NCBI RefSeq assembly: GCF_014192335.1
Contig: NZ_JACHXU010000016.1
Span: 62,001-126,000 of the forward strand
Direction of reading: 5' to 3'
Length of the DNA: 64,000 nucleotides
Origin: Aporhodopirellula rubra
GTDB taxonomy: Bacteria > Planctomycetota > Planctomycetia > Pirellulales > Pirellulaceae
Positions 8,616 to 16,963 of the stretch are shown here, in pieces (within the stretch, counting starts at the first letter, position 1; the number at the start of each line of letters is the position of its first letter). Made by a program: the position numbers and the translations under genes. Under the pieces are notes generated by a model. It did no database searches. It was not told the origin of the DNA and saw nothing but the letters and a program-made list of their open reading frames with translations.

Positions 8616-9083
8616 ATGAAAACGACACTCGCCCTCCTGACCGGATTCATTGTTCTGAGCACCGCCTCATCGGTACTGGCCTGCGGCGGCAGCCAGGGAT
8701 ATCACTCGCAAAGTTACGGATACGGCTACAGCAGCCACTACGCTCCCGTACAATCCTATGGTCCGGTCCAACACACTCAGCCGAGCCGTTTCTTGATCCA
8801 AACCCCGAACGCTGTCGCCCCGACACCCGCACATTCGACCGTTCCTGCTCCCGCTTCGACTCCTGCTCCGGCACCGGCTCCAGAAAACGTTTCGCCGAGC
8901 TCGATCGCACCACCTGCTCCGATTGCTGATCCTGAGCCCGTCTTCGCCCCCTCGGTGGAGACGACGGCCGCGTCGGCAACCACCAAAGTAAAATCGTCCG
9001 CAACGAGCAACCTGGAAAAAGCGATCTCGGAACTGGACACGCAAACGCTTCTACAATTTGCGGGATTACCTGAACTACGCTGA
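8616..9083 (+). CDS. Small secreted Gly/Tyr- and Pro/Ala-rich protein
   Basis: A 155-residue protein with a clear Sec signal (MKTTLALLTGFIVLSTASSVLA, followed by CGG). Next is a Gly-Tyr-Ser-His-rich stretch (YHSQSYGYGYSSHYAP), then a Pro/Ala-rich linker made of repeated P-A-P and T-P-A units. The last 40 residues are more ordered and end in LEKAISELDTQTLLQFAGLPELR. Composition is low-complexity, so homology detection would be poor. It probably acts at the cell surface or in the periplasm. The Cys at the cleavage point could be a lipobox (VLAC), but the residue pattern is not decisive. Function unknown. Confidence 0.72.
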   Translation: MKTTLALLTGFIVLSTASSVLACGGSQGYHSQSYGYGYSSHYAPVQSYGPVQHTQPSRFLIQTPNAVAPTPAHSTVPAPASTPAPAPAPENVSPSSIAPPAPIADPEPVFAPSVETTAASATTKVKSSATSNLEKAISELDTQTLLQFAGLPELR

Positions 9084-9101
9084 GACAAACGCCGGTCGCG
9101 A

Positions 9102-10937
9102 CTAATTGGTGACGACGTGCGAGTTTCTGTAGCAGGCGTCATCAACGTGGGTCTGTAAGTGTTGATTTAGAATCCGCAAAACCTCGTTCACTGCCTCTTG
9201 TGAATCGTTTAACTCGAAGTGACTGGCATCGACTTCGAGCTCGCTGATCGCTCTCGAATCCCGCGCACTCGACACCGGGACAACTCCGTCGGAGGGACCG
9301 TTGCCCAACATCCAGCGGCTGTTACCAAAGATCGTATGCAGGGTCACGTGACCACTTGTCGGCAATTTCTCCATCGCCTGTAACAACTCATTTCGCGGGT
9401 TCAAAAGGTCGATACTGGACGGCACGCCGCGGACGATTTGTTTGGTGAACACACCCGGATTCGCTTCGACGGCTTGTTTCAGTTTCGCCTTTTCACTTTG
9501 CGGGACACTGACGAGAGCCGAGGCGAGAATGCCGATCGGGCGGCGTGCGATTCCCGAACCGCGGTGCGGGGTGCCAATGAAGACAGCCCGCCCGACATCC
9601 GGAGAAGGATCGAAGAAAAAGTATCGCTGAAGTTCTTGTCGAAACGTCAGGTTCAATTTCATGTCATCGAACGGTTTCGCCGACACGGCGTCCCACAGAC
9701 GCGTTCCGCTGTGAGTCACCTGAAGCTTCGCAATCAGACCTCCCATGCTGTGTCCTACGACGACCATATCGGATAACGACGGATCGTTTCGACCAGGATC
9801 AAAGACATGCCTCGCCAAAACAAGCTGCTCGCGAAGCTCGGCAGCGCTCTTCACAAACGCCTGCCCGGTCGGATATTCGAACACCCAGGTTTGATAGTTC
9901 TGCACATACCAGGGGCATGCTTGCAGGTCGTTTAGCATTTCGATCCATGTGTACGGATCCGAAAGAAGGCCGTGTGCGAATACGACAGGAATTTTCCCTG
10001 GTTGAAACGGCTCAACCGTGAACAGTTTGCTCTCTTCAACGTCGGAATAGGGATTGAAGAAACCGCCCAGAAACTGCGCCGGTTCATTTTTCAAGCGGTA
10101 CACAAAAGGGGCAGACGTGTCTTTCGCGATTGGTGTCATTCGCCCCGCGATCGCCGTCGCATGAACACGCAACGGATCAACGACTTTGATTTCGACACCG
10201 CTCGCCAAGACATCTTCTTCGCAACGCGGAACATCCATCACGAGAGTCGCTGCAAAATACGAATGCTCCGGCAAGAACGTGCCGTCGGGACAACGTCGAT
10301 TCTCGACCACCATCGGAATCCCTGCGCCATCGCTGCGGTGGACCCGTGTCACCTTGTGAGACTCATAATTCCCAACGGGAACCAGTCGATGAAAATCGCT
10401 CGGTTGCCATACGAACCCGTGAAACGAGATTGGAACCCAGAATTCATAGTCACTCGAACGGATTCGCAATCCACGACAAGGATTGATGCGTTTGAACCGC
10501 TGCCCGGTTAGAACGATTTTTGCGAGCGCTGATTTGTGCAGCAAACGTTGACGACGCGTACGGCATTGGCCGTCGACACGGCAGGTGAGGCGTGCGACGT
10601 CGAAGTAGAGATCGACACACGTGTCGATACCCTGACACTCTCGCTCTCTCGCGATGCCATAAAGTCGTTCGGCAGGACCGTACGCCGCCTCCTGTTCGAT
10701 GTGCCCAGCAGTCTTAACTGGAGCCAGTGGTCGAACGCACAACGGGCCAGTCCAAACGATTTCCGAACGGCTACACCCTGACACACACGCTAAACTACAT
10801 AGCAGCAGTAACGCGGTCAGAGGGGCGGACGGCACAGTTGAATTTCCATCGATAGCAGTGACACCCAAGCCCGCGTCAAAAAGAGGCGAGTCGGCTTCCG
10901 TACCAAACAGCGTCTCGACTAACATCGGGCGTTGCAC
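9102..10937 (-). CDS. Lipoprotein alpha/beta hydrolase (lipase-like)
   Basis: A hydrolase of up to 611 residues. The N-terminus carries a hydrophobic stretch ending in LACVSGC, a credible lipobox. The start is uncertain: GTG at 10937, ATG at 10925, or GTG at 10835, the last giving the most compact signal. The catalytic domain begins with VVFAHGLLSDPYTW (oxyanion hole), followed by VVVGHSMGGLIAK with Ser in a GHSMGG elbow, as in lipases and PGAP1-like acylhydrolases. Its last part has GPSDGVVPVSSA and a DASHFELN segment with the likely Asp and His. About 270 residues before the hydrolase domain are of unknown type. It is probably anchored in the outer membrane or periplasmic face. Confidence 0.8.
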   Translation of the reverse strand: MQRPMLVETLFGTEADSPLFDAGLGVTAIDGNSTVPSAPLTALLLLCSLACVSGCSRSEIVWTGPLCVRPLAPVKTAGHIEQEAAYGPAERLYGIARERECQGIDTCVDLYFDVARLTCRVDGQCRTRRQRLLHKSALAKIVLTGQRFKRINPCRGLRIRSSDYEFWVPISFHGFVWQPSDFHRLVPVGNYESHKVTRVHRSDGAGIPMVVENRRCPDGTFLPEHSYFAATLVMDVPRCEEDVLASGVEIKVVDPLRVHATAIAGRMTPIAKDTSAPFVYRLKNEPAQFLGGFFNPYSDVEESKLFTVEPFQPGKIPVVFAHGLLSDPYTWIEMLNDLQACPWYVQNYQTWVFEYPTGQAFVKSAAELREQLVLARHVFDPGRNDPSLSDMVVVGHSMGGLIAKLQVTHSGTRLWDAVSAKPFDDMKLNLTFRQELQRYFFFDPSPDVGRAVFIGTPHRGSGIARRPIGILASALVSVPQSEKAKLKQAVEANPGVFTKQIVRGVPSSIDLLNPRNELLQAMEKLPTSGHVTLHTIFGNSRWMLGNGPSDGVVPVSSARDSRAISELEVDASHFELNDSQEAVNEVLRILNQHLQTHVDDACYRNSHVVTN

Positions 10938-11249
10938 TGAATACGACGATAGTTTCTCCCGAAGTGCCGGTTATCCTGCATCGCGAGAAAGAAAACAGCG
11001 ATCTAATTCGCTATGAGTTGTCAGACACGACAACGCGTGGCACGTGAGCCAGTGAAAACACGCGAGCCAGTAAAAAGAGGAGGTGCGTGACACAGAATCG
11101 CGATACGCCCGCACTGCCGTAACTCCTACCGAGCGACATCGTCTCTAACGGTCCTACCGGTCATACGGCGCCATCGGAGTCAACTGATGAGGAACCGATC
11201 TCGAGCCACGCGTCGATCTCAAGAGTTTGGTCGCATGCCTGCCGAATGC
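10938..11249 (+). other. Intergenic region with an 18-base tandem repeat
   Basis: This 312-base stretch lies between the 5' end of the lipoprotein hydrolase gene and the 3' end of the polyketide synthase gene. It holds no convincing gene. Its only clear structure is the direct tandem repeat at 11041-11076, listed separately. The hydrolase promoter should lie at the left end, and any terminator of the polyketide operon at the right end, but I cannot point to either. Confidence 0.5.
11041..11076. repeat. Tandem direct repeat, 2 x 18 bases
   Basis: Two adjacent units, CACGTGAGCCAGTGAAAA at 11041-11058 and CACGCGAGCCAGTAAAAA at 11059-11076, match at 16 of 18 positions. The unit length is close to two helical turns. 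Lying about 100-200 bases upstream of the lipoprotein hydrolase gene, it could be a pair of binding sites or a simple duplication. Confidence 0.75.
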
Positions 11250-12347
11250 CTATCGTACGAGCGCAACTTCGACTTCGAGCCCGGGGCCAAATCCCAGCAT
11301 CAGCCAGGGACGTGGAACGTCGGTGCGTTCAAACTCCTCGAGCACCACACCGAGGGTTGCCGAGGACATGTTGCCGTGTTCGCGAAGCACACGCCTGGAT
11401 ACGTCTAGCTGAGTGGCATCGAGATCGATGGCCGTCTGTACGGCTTGCAGAATTCGAACACCACCGGGGTGAACGGCCCAACCGCCGATTGATTCAAACG
11501 TTTCACCTTGGGCGCCCAACCATTCGCCGAGGTAAGCGGGCAGGTTGCGCTCAACGAACCCCGGAACGCTCGCCTCCAACGTCATTTGAAACCCGTAGTC
11601 GCCAATCGACCACGTCATTGCATCACGACTATCGGGAATCAAATAGGAACCGGTCGCTGCAATCGTTCCCCACGCTGCAGATTCGTCCGCCGAAATAAAC
11701 TCCGATCCCGCAACGATCATGGCGGCGGCTCCGTCGGCGAATAAAGCTCCCGACACGATCCGTTGCACGTCGTAACCGTATTGATAATGCAGCGAACAGA
11801 GCTCGACGCTGCAAATGAGCACGCATGCGTCGGCGTCAGCGGCGACCAAACCACGTGCGGTTCGCATCGCATTGATCAATGCGTGACACCCCATGAATCC
11901 GATTTGGATACGCTGGGTCGTGGCGGGCAACCCGAGTTGCCCGATCAATTCGATATCGACACCGGGCGCGTTGAACCCGGTGCATGTCACCGTGATGACG
12001 TGAGTGATCTGTCCCGCCGAAAAACCGCTCTTTCGGATTGCTTCTCCGGCCGCCTGACATGCCAACGGCGGCGCGTCACGGACAAAACGTTCGTTTCGTT
12101 CTTGGGTCGTTGGCCCGTCCGGGTTCGTTTTCATTGGCGGGTAAAACGTCTGCGTGACGTCGCCTGATTCGGGCTCCTCGAGCAGCACACTGCCGCGGGT
12201 ATCGACTCCGGTTCGCCGATAGAGCTTCGCCACCTTCTCCGCTTCCCCGTCGTCGCGACACGACATCCGCTGAGCATGGAATGTTGACATCTCCAAACTC
12301 GCTAAGTGACGAGGAAATGCCGATGCGACGGAAAGGATACGAGCCAT
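11250..12347 (-). CDS. Type III polyketide synthase (chalcone/stilbene synthase superfamily)
   Basis: A 365-residue homodimeric-type condensing enzyme with the complete Cys-His-Asn triad: Cys154 in GFMGCHALINA, His293 in WAVHPGGVRIL and Asn326 in REHGNMSSA. The family uses CoA thioesters and malonyl-CoA to make pyrones, resorcinols or phloroglucinols. It closes an operon whose upstream genes encode a FAD oxidoreductase and a methyltransferase. That combination is the one in the Streptomyces griseus srsABC operon, which makes methylated phenolic lipids (alkylresorcinols) and their quinones. By analogy the starter could be a fatty acyl-CoA and the product a membrane lipid, but chain length and cyclisation mode cannot be read from sequence. 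Confidence 0.93.
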   Translation of the reverse strand: MARILSVASAFPRHLASLEMSTFHAQRMSCRDDGEAEKVAKLYRRTGVDTRGSVLLEEPESGDVTQTFYPPMKTNPDGPTTQERNERFVRDAPPLACQAAGEAIRKSGFSAGQITHVITVTCTGFNAPGVDIELIGQLGLPATTQRIQIGFMGCHALINAMRTARGLVAADADACVLICSVELCSLHYQYGYDVQRIVSGALFADGAAAMIVAGSEFISADESAAWGTIAATGSYLIPDSRDAMTWSIGDYGFQMTLEASVPGFVERNLPAYLGEWLGAQGETFESIGGWAVHPGGVRILQAVQTAIDLDATQLDVSRRVLREHGNMSSATLGVVLEEFERTDVPRPWLMLGFGPGLEVEVALVR

Positions 12348-12458
12348 GTGTTTTAAATCCGCTGTGATCGGGTGATGTCAATTCACCACCTCATCGAAAG
12401 AGCTGTCATACGTCATCCACCCGAAGACATTCGCGATGGATTTCCTGGTGCATTACCG

Positions 12459-13904
12459 TCAAGGAATCGAATTAGACGAGTGGGTCGCTTCAAACGAAGG
12501 TCCGGTGGCGAGTCCACGCGTGATCGGCCTCGCCAACCAAGGGGCCGGCCGCAGGCTGGAGAGCGTAACGAAACGCAACGTCGACGACCGCATCGCACGG
12601 GTTACACTTCCGCAAAGCATGCGCCGTTTTGGTTGGAGTGACTTCAGTGTGTGATTCCACTGGCTAACAAAGTCGTCCGACAAGGAGCGACCATCCCACA
12701 GGTCGGCGACAGCGATTCCACTTTCGATTCCCCACGTCATGCCTTCACCGGTCATTGGCTCGACGTAGCCTGCGCAATCACCGATCGCAACAACGCGGCC
12801 CAGCCCCGGTTGCCGTCGTCGACGCAGTGGCGGGGCGGTCATCAGCCGAACACGTTGAGCAAGCCATTCGTGGACCAATTCGTTCATACCTGTTTTCCAA
12901 TCAGGATGGCTTTGCAGCAAACGCACCAACCGTCCGGTCGTCGAATCAGATCGAGCGTCATCCGACGAACCCTCATCACCGTGACCGTGCCGGCGCTGTC
13001 GCTCCGAACGCAACGCGGCCGCGATATCGATCTCGCCACCGGGCAAACGAACCAACCCGACATACCCCTCATCACCGCAAACCATTTGAATTTCGCCACG
13101 CGGTAGGTCCCATGCCGCGGCAAGGGGATCCTCGTTGGGCAGATGAGCGGCAATGCCGAGCGGACCGTGTGGGGATTCGATCCACGGCAACTGCCATCGA
13201 CGCGTCGTCGCTGCATCCCGGTCGTCGCCAACCTCTTTCGCTCCCTTAACATTTCCGCCCGAGAAGACTCCGGTAAGGCCTGTCGCCAAAATAACCAAAT
13301 CGAATTCGTCTGAGACCTGCCAATCTTCTTTCGCCGCGGCATTCCGATCCCGCGATGCGTTTTCAACCGATAATGCGTTATCGAGCAGCGTGGTCTGCTC
13401 CCTGTCTTCGCTTAGCGATCGGTAGCGAACGGTGACGCAATCGTTGCTCGTCGTGACCACTTGAGCTTCGCACGGTTGCCAAACGCGTACACCCAAGCGT
13501 GCCGCCTGCTCGACAAGATAGGAATCGAGAGTCGCTCGCGAGACCGCAACACCGGGTGCAATCGGCAAACGTATCGGAGACGAACAAACCGATCCTTCGG
13601 GTAAACCAGCCCGGGGGCCGTCCTCGTGAGGAGCCTGACGATGTGACGTTTGCAAGTAAGCGACGAACGTATGTGTCGGCGTTCCCAAGTCACGAACGGT
13701 TTCGCCCAGTCCGATGGCGTCGAGAGCACGTAAGCCCGCCGCTCCCAAACAGCAGCCACAAATTTTCTCTCGTGGGAATACGGCGCGTTCGGCCAAAGTC
13801 ACATCGTGACCGTGATGGGTCAAACGGATTGCCGCAGTGCAGCCCGATACGCCTGCACCGATCACGAGCACACGTGATCGGCGTTGGTTCGGTCCTGCGA
13901 TCAT
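12459..13904 (-). CDS. FAD-dependent oxidoreductase, hydroxylase/geranylgeranyl reductase-like
   Basis: About 481 residues from the ATG at 13904, which overlaps the methyltransferase stop (ATGA); the frame is open to 13988 but the extra N-terminus is Arg/Cys-rich shadow. VLVIGAGVSGCTAAIRL is the N-terminal GXGXXG dinucleotide fold, followed by ERAVFPREKICG and, near the C-terminal half, VAIGDCAGYVEPMTGEGM, the GD motif contacting FAD. The arrangement is that of UbiH/geranylgeranyl reductase-type flavoproteins. In an operon with a type III polyketide synthase and a methyltransferase it most likely hydroxylates the phenolic ring (like SrsC) or reduces a chain. A middle region rich in Asp/Arg is unlike typical UbiH and may be an insertion. 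Confidence 0.85.
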   Translation of the reverse strand: MIAGPNQRRSRVLVIGAGVSGCTAAIRLTHHGHDVTLAERAVFPREKICGCCLGAAGLRALDAIGLGETVRDLGTPTHTFVAYLQTSHRQAPHEDGPRAGLPEGSVCSSPIRLPIAPGVAVSRATLDSYLVEQAARLGVRVWQPCEAQVVTTSNDCVTVRYRSLSEDREQTTLLDNALSVENASRDRNAAAKEDWQVSDEFDLVILATGLTGVFSGGNVKGAKEVGDDRDAATTRRWQLPWIESPHGPLGIAAHLPNEDPLAAAWDLPRGEIQMVCGDEGYVGLVRLPGGEIDIAAALRSERQRRHGHGDEGSSDDARSDSTTGRLVRLLQSHPDWKTGMNELVHEWLAQRVRLMTAPPLRRRRQPGLGRVVAIGDCAGYVEPMTGEGMTWGIESGIAVADLWDGRSLSDDFVSQWNHTLKSLQPKRRMLCGSVTRAMRSSTLRFVTLSSLRPAPWLARPITRGLATGPSFEATHSSNSIP

Positions 13905-14626
13905 GAACCGGCGCCGACAACGGCAGGTGCATAACCATCCACGGTTTCGGCCTCGCACTGTTGATCGATCACCGCAATAAAGCGGCATGGAAACGAAGTC
14001 TTCACAGGCACGGAAAACCCGAGTGCTTGATGCAACAACGTCGCAAACTCACCTCGCGTGTACGCGGCTCGAACACTGGCCGACGCGTCGAAATGCACGA
14101 CGTCACTGCGGGTAACCAGATGAGCCGAGGTGGCGATTAGCCCAAGATTGACGCGAGATCGCTCCAAGTCACAGATCACAATGGCCCGATTGCTGACTCG
14201 CCACATCTCCTGGATCAATTTTGAAACATCCGGCGGGTCGAGGTGGTGCATGAAAAGAGATGAGGTAACCACATCGAAACCGCTCGGCAGCCCGTCACGC
14301 AAGCAGTCTCGACATACGGTACCGAGTTCGACGCCTTCTCGACGAGCCGCGTCTGCCGCCGTTTGCATCGCCAGTTCACTCCTGTCGAGCGCCGTGACCG
14401 CGAGCGGCATCCGACGTCTGCGTGCCATCTTCAGCCAATCGATCGGCAAATCCCCACTACCACTCGCAACATCGAGAACTCTCAATGGTCGATTCGAGCG
14501 TGATGCCGCCGACAAACGAACGAGTTGCCGAAACAAGGCCGAGGAAACACCACTGATCCGATTGAGTCGACGCAGTCCGGCTAACGCGGCGCGATGTCGA
14601 TCCGCCGACAGATCGGGGGCATCCAT
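13901..14626 (-). CDS. Class I SAM-dependent methyltransferase
   Basis: 241 residues from the ATG at 14626 (MDAPDLSADRH); the frame is open to 14659. VLDVASGSGDLPIDW is motif I of the SAM-binding fold, ALDRSELAM carries the acidic residue at the end of strand 2, and FDVVTSSLFMHHL is motif IV. It resembles the methyltransferases linked to type III polyketide synthases (BpsB or SrsB function), which methylate the ring hydroxyl of pyrones or resorcinols. The stop overlaps the oxidoreductase ATG, so the two are coupled, with the synthase 111 bases downstream. The lgt gene ends 75 bases upstream on the same strand, so lgt may share the transcript. Confidence 0.88.
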   Translation of the reverse strand: MDAPDLSADRHRAALAGLRRLNRISGVSSALFRQLVRLSAASRSNRPLRVLDVASGSGDLPIDWLKMARRRRMPLAVTALDRSELAMQTAADAARREGVELGTVCRDCLRDGLPSGFDVVTSSLFMHHLDPPDVSKLIQEMWRVSNRAIVICDLERSRVNLGLIATSAHLVTRSDVVHFDASASVRAAYTRGEFATLLHQALGFSVPVKTSFPCRFIAVIDQQCEAETVDGYAPAVVGAGS

Positions 14627-14701
14627 CTTTTCTTCGACACGGCAGCGTGGGAGCACCATCGATTTCGATCTTATTTCAAAGGTTGCAAATTCTCGAAGTC
14701 T

Positions 14702-16102
14702 CTACGTAGCGTCGGCGACCTTGCTAGGTTCATGATGATCGGGGTCACCGGACCGAAAGCGGAACACCAACGCAATCGCGCTGGCGATAATCACCCCCAA
14801 ACTGACCCACTGGGAAATCGACAACGAAGTGCCAAATTGTCCCTCCTCATCCACTCGAACCCATTCCAGCACGATTCGCAGGACAGCGTACGCGATAAAA
14901 CCGCACAACATCAGAATACCGTCGATACGGACTCCAGAGGCGTGCATGATCCGTTCCAAAATCAACAAAACGACCAACATCACCGCAGCCATCACTGAAC
15001 TGATGATTTGAGTCGCCCAGACGGGGGCCGCTCGCGAAGGCAATTGATCAGGAGGAATCCGCGCCACCAATTCGCCATCGCGGAGCACCGCGAGCCCCGG
15101 CAATGCGTCTTCGGCGGGAATGTCCGGTGGTGCGAGGTTCGCAAATCCTGGATCGAGAACAAACGTCAACACTTGGCCGGATTCGATCCCCGCCTGTTCG
15201 GCCAAACTTCCCGGGTCGACCGACTTCACCATCCACAATTTATTCCGCCGGATCTGTTTGCCCTCGAGCGATGTTTCGGTCACGCCCGACTCATCATCAA
15301 CGTGCGGCCGCGCCGTCAGCCCGATCAGTTTTCCTGTGAGCAGTTGATCGACATAAACGTTGCTGCCCGGCGGGAATTGAACGGACAACGCATTGGGTTC
15401 ACACACCCCGCCGTAGCAACATCCATTCATCAAACATCCGAGCCGGCCGAAGAACAGCCCCACAAAAATGCAGGGAACGATCACGTCGCCCAACTTCCAC
15501 AGCGGTTGGCGATGACGCGTGATCACCCACGCCGATGCCAGGAATCCGCCAATGAAGCCGCCATAGACGACCAATCCGCCCTGAGTCAGCGCGGCCATCG
15601 AACTGATCGTTTCGCCCCACGTTGGACGCAGGAAATCCTGGTAGTACTGGACCACGTAAAAAATCCGCGCACCCAGCAACCCGCCCACAAACGTCCACGG
15701 AGCGAGCCGGAAAATAGCGTCCGACCCCAATCCGGCACGCTGAGCACGCCACGCGGCGAGCGAAACCGAACAGATCGCGGCCAACATCAAAAACATGCCG
15801 TAACCCCGAATCGGCAAACCGACGGGATCGCCCGCGAGGTTTTCCAGCTCCAATCGCGGCAACAGGAATACGATCAGAAGCCCCAAAAACGCCCACAAAC
15901 CGCCTTCGTGAGCGATAACGTGGCCGACGGTTGCCGGTCGCGCGGCCTCACCGGGCGACGCCGGCTGGATCGGGGACGGCCGAATGGCAGCAAAAACCAG
16001 CCTCAAAGCAATAAAGATTGCCAATGCGGCCAGGAGCCATCCGACGCCGAAAAACGGGATGCCGGCGATTTCGTGGGGAATCAGGAAAAGCGTTCGACGC
16101 AT
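14702..16102 (-). CDS. lgt: Prolipoprotein diacylglyceryl transferase with an inserted PDZ-like segment
   Basis: 466 residues from the ATG at 16102 (MRRTLFLIPHEIAGIPFFGV). The Lgt signature is visible: GARIFYVVQYYQDF, GGLVVYGGFIGGFLAS and GRLGCLMNGCCYGGVCE. Several membrane spans, including the C-terminal ones, match the family. Lgt transfers a diacylglyceryl group from phosphatidylglycerol to the lipobox Cys of prolipoproteins in the inner membrane. The protein is much longer than the usual 260-300 residues. About 100 residues before the last spans, around KSVDPGSLAEQAGIESGQ followed by LAVLRDGELVARIPP, read like a PDZ fold. The N-terminal half also has extra spans. Essentiality is expected if it is the only copy. 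Confidence 0.9.
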   Translation of the reverse strand: MRRTLFLIPHEIAGIPFFGVGWLLAALAIFIALRLVFAAIRPSPIQPASPGEAARPATVGHVIAHEGGLWAFLGLLIVFLLPRLELENLAGDPVGLPIRGYGMFLMLAAICSVSLAAWRAQRAGLGSDAIFRLAPWTFVGGLLGARIFYVVQYYQDFLRPTWGETISSMAALTQGGLVVYGGFIGGFLASAWVITRHRQPLWKLGDVIVPCIFVGLFFGRLGCLMNGCCYGGVCEPNALSVQFPPGSNVYVDQLLTGKLIGLTARPHVDDESGVTETSLEGKQIRRNKLWMVKSVDPGSLAEQAGIESGQVLTFVLDPGFANLAPPDIPAEDALPGLAVLRDGELVARIPPDQLPSRAAPVWATQIISSVMAAVMLVVLLILERIMHASGVRIDGILMLCGFIAYAVLRIVLEWVRVDEEGQFGTSLSISQWVSLGVIIASAIALVFRFRSGDPDHHEPSKVADAT

Positions 16103-16383
16103 GAGGATCGTAGGGCGAGGTGGGGGGCAATTTCTAAAAACGTGGAGCGTTTCACTCAGCAAACCAATGTCGCACGCCCGATACGCCACGAATAGTCGAG
16201 TTTTTTTGTCCCAGTCGCTACAACCGGGCTCTAGCACCAAAGAAAAAGACGTTAAATTGGCGATCTCGCGCAGGCTTGGGAAACTTTGGGCCTCGCAAGT
16301 ATACTGGCGCTCCACCAGTGATTAATCTTGGTCGCTAACACCACCTGCTACTACTTCTTGTCTGTTCTCCGAGGTTTCGATTC

Positions 16384-16587
16384 ATGCCCAAGGCGCTCTG
16401 TCTGCTCAGCCTTGTGGCGTCGATTCTCTTGCTCGTGCTCTTTGGCGCCGATCTCATCATGGGATTTGCCGGCATGCAAGATGCGGCCCCGATGCAATCC
16501 ACCAGCATGCTAATGGACTTGGCATTCCTCATTTTCGCGGGTTTGCTGGCCTATCTGAGCTTCACGACGTACCGCGAACAACGCTGA
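16384..16587 (+). CDS. Small two-span membrane protein
   Basis: 67 residues, with two hydrophobic segments (CLLSLVASILLLVLFGADLIMGF and MLMDLAFLIFAGLLAYLSF) joined by a short Ala/Met/Gln loop, and a basic C-terminal tail ending TYREQR. It starts at an ATG after a gap of about 280 bases from the divergent lgt start. Compact hydrophobic proteins like this are common and often unannotated. I recognise no family and infer no function beyond membrane location. A weak hairpin (6-base stem, 16589-16611) follows the stop and may end the transcript. Confidence 0.7.
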   Translation: MPKALCLLSLVASILLLVLFGADLIMGFAGMQDAAPMQSTSMLMDLAFLIFAGLLAYLSFTTYREQR

Positions 16588-16963
16588 CACCCTCTCGTCA
16601 ATTTGGAGGGTTCCCGACGAAATAGCATCGAATCTCGGCCCGAACCCATAGGTCCGCCGACGATCGGCTCGCGGACTCGGTTCTCATGCGGCCTTGATGT
16701 CATTCTTGAGTAGCCGATCTCGCCAAGAGTTCCGTTTCGAGCCCTGATTCGATAATGGCGAGACTGGCCGACATTTCCGGGCCACTCGGCTCGAGCCTCA
16801 AATTTTCTGCTCAGAGGCAGTCCCGTTGGGGTTTCCCAAAACCGCGAAGCACTTCCGCGGTCCCTCAACCGTTCCGCTACTAAAAACCGGTCGACGTTGG
16901 TAGGCTGGAACATTCTTCTTTCCTGGCCCCGATTCGAATCTCCCCCCTTTTTTAACGACCGAG
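16588..16963 (+). other. Intergenic region upstream of mrp
   Basis: 376 bases with no credible gene. It contains the 16589-16611 hairpin (ACCCTC / GAGGGT stem, 11-base loop) near the left end. The CT-rich stretch directly before the mrp ATG (ccccccttttttaac) lacks a recognisable Shine-Dalgarno sequence. Open frames crossing the region on the minus strand are Arg-rich and look non-coding. Confidence 0.5.

Noticed and set aside
15008..16195. 395-residue open frame on the plus strand antisense to lgt
   Set aside because: Arg/Gln/His-rich composition typical of the complement of a GC-rich coding strand; no hydrophobic core or motif; lgt is unambiguous on the other strand.
16925..16950. GATTCGAATC, resembling a tRNA T-loop, before mrp
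   Set aside because: The flanking bases do not form the five-base T stem on either strand, and no acceptor stem or anticodon arm was found.
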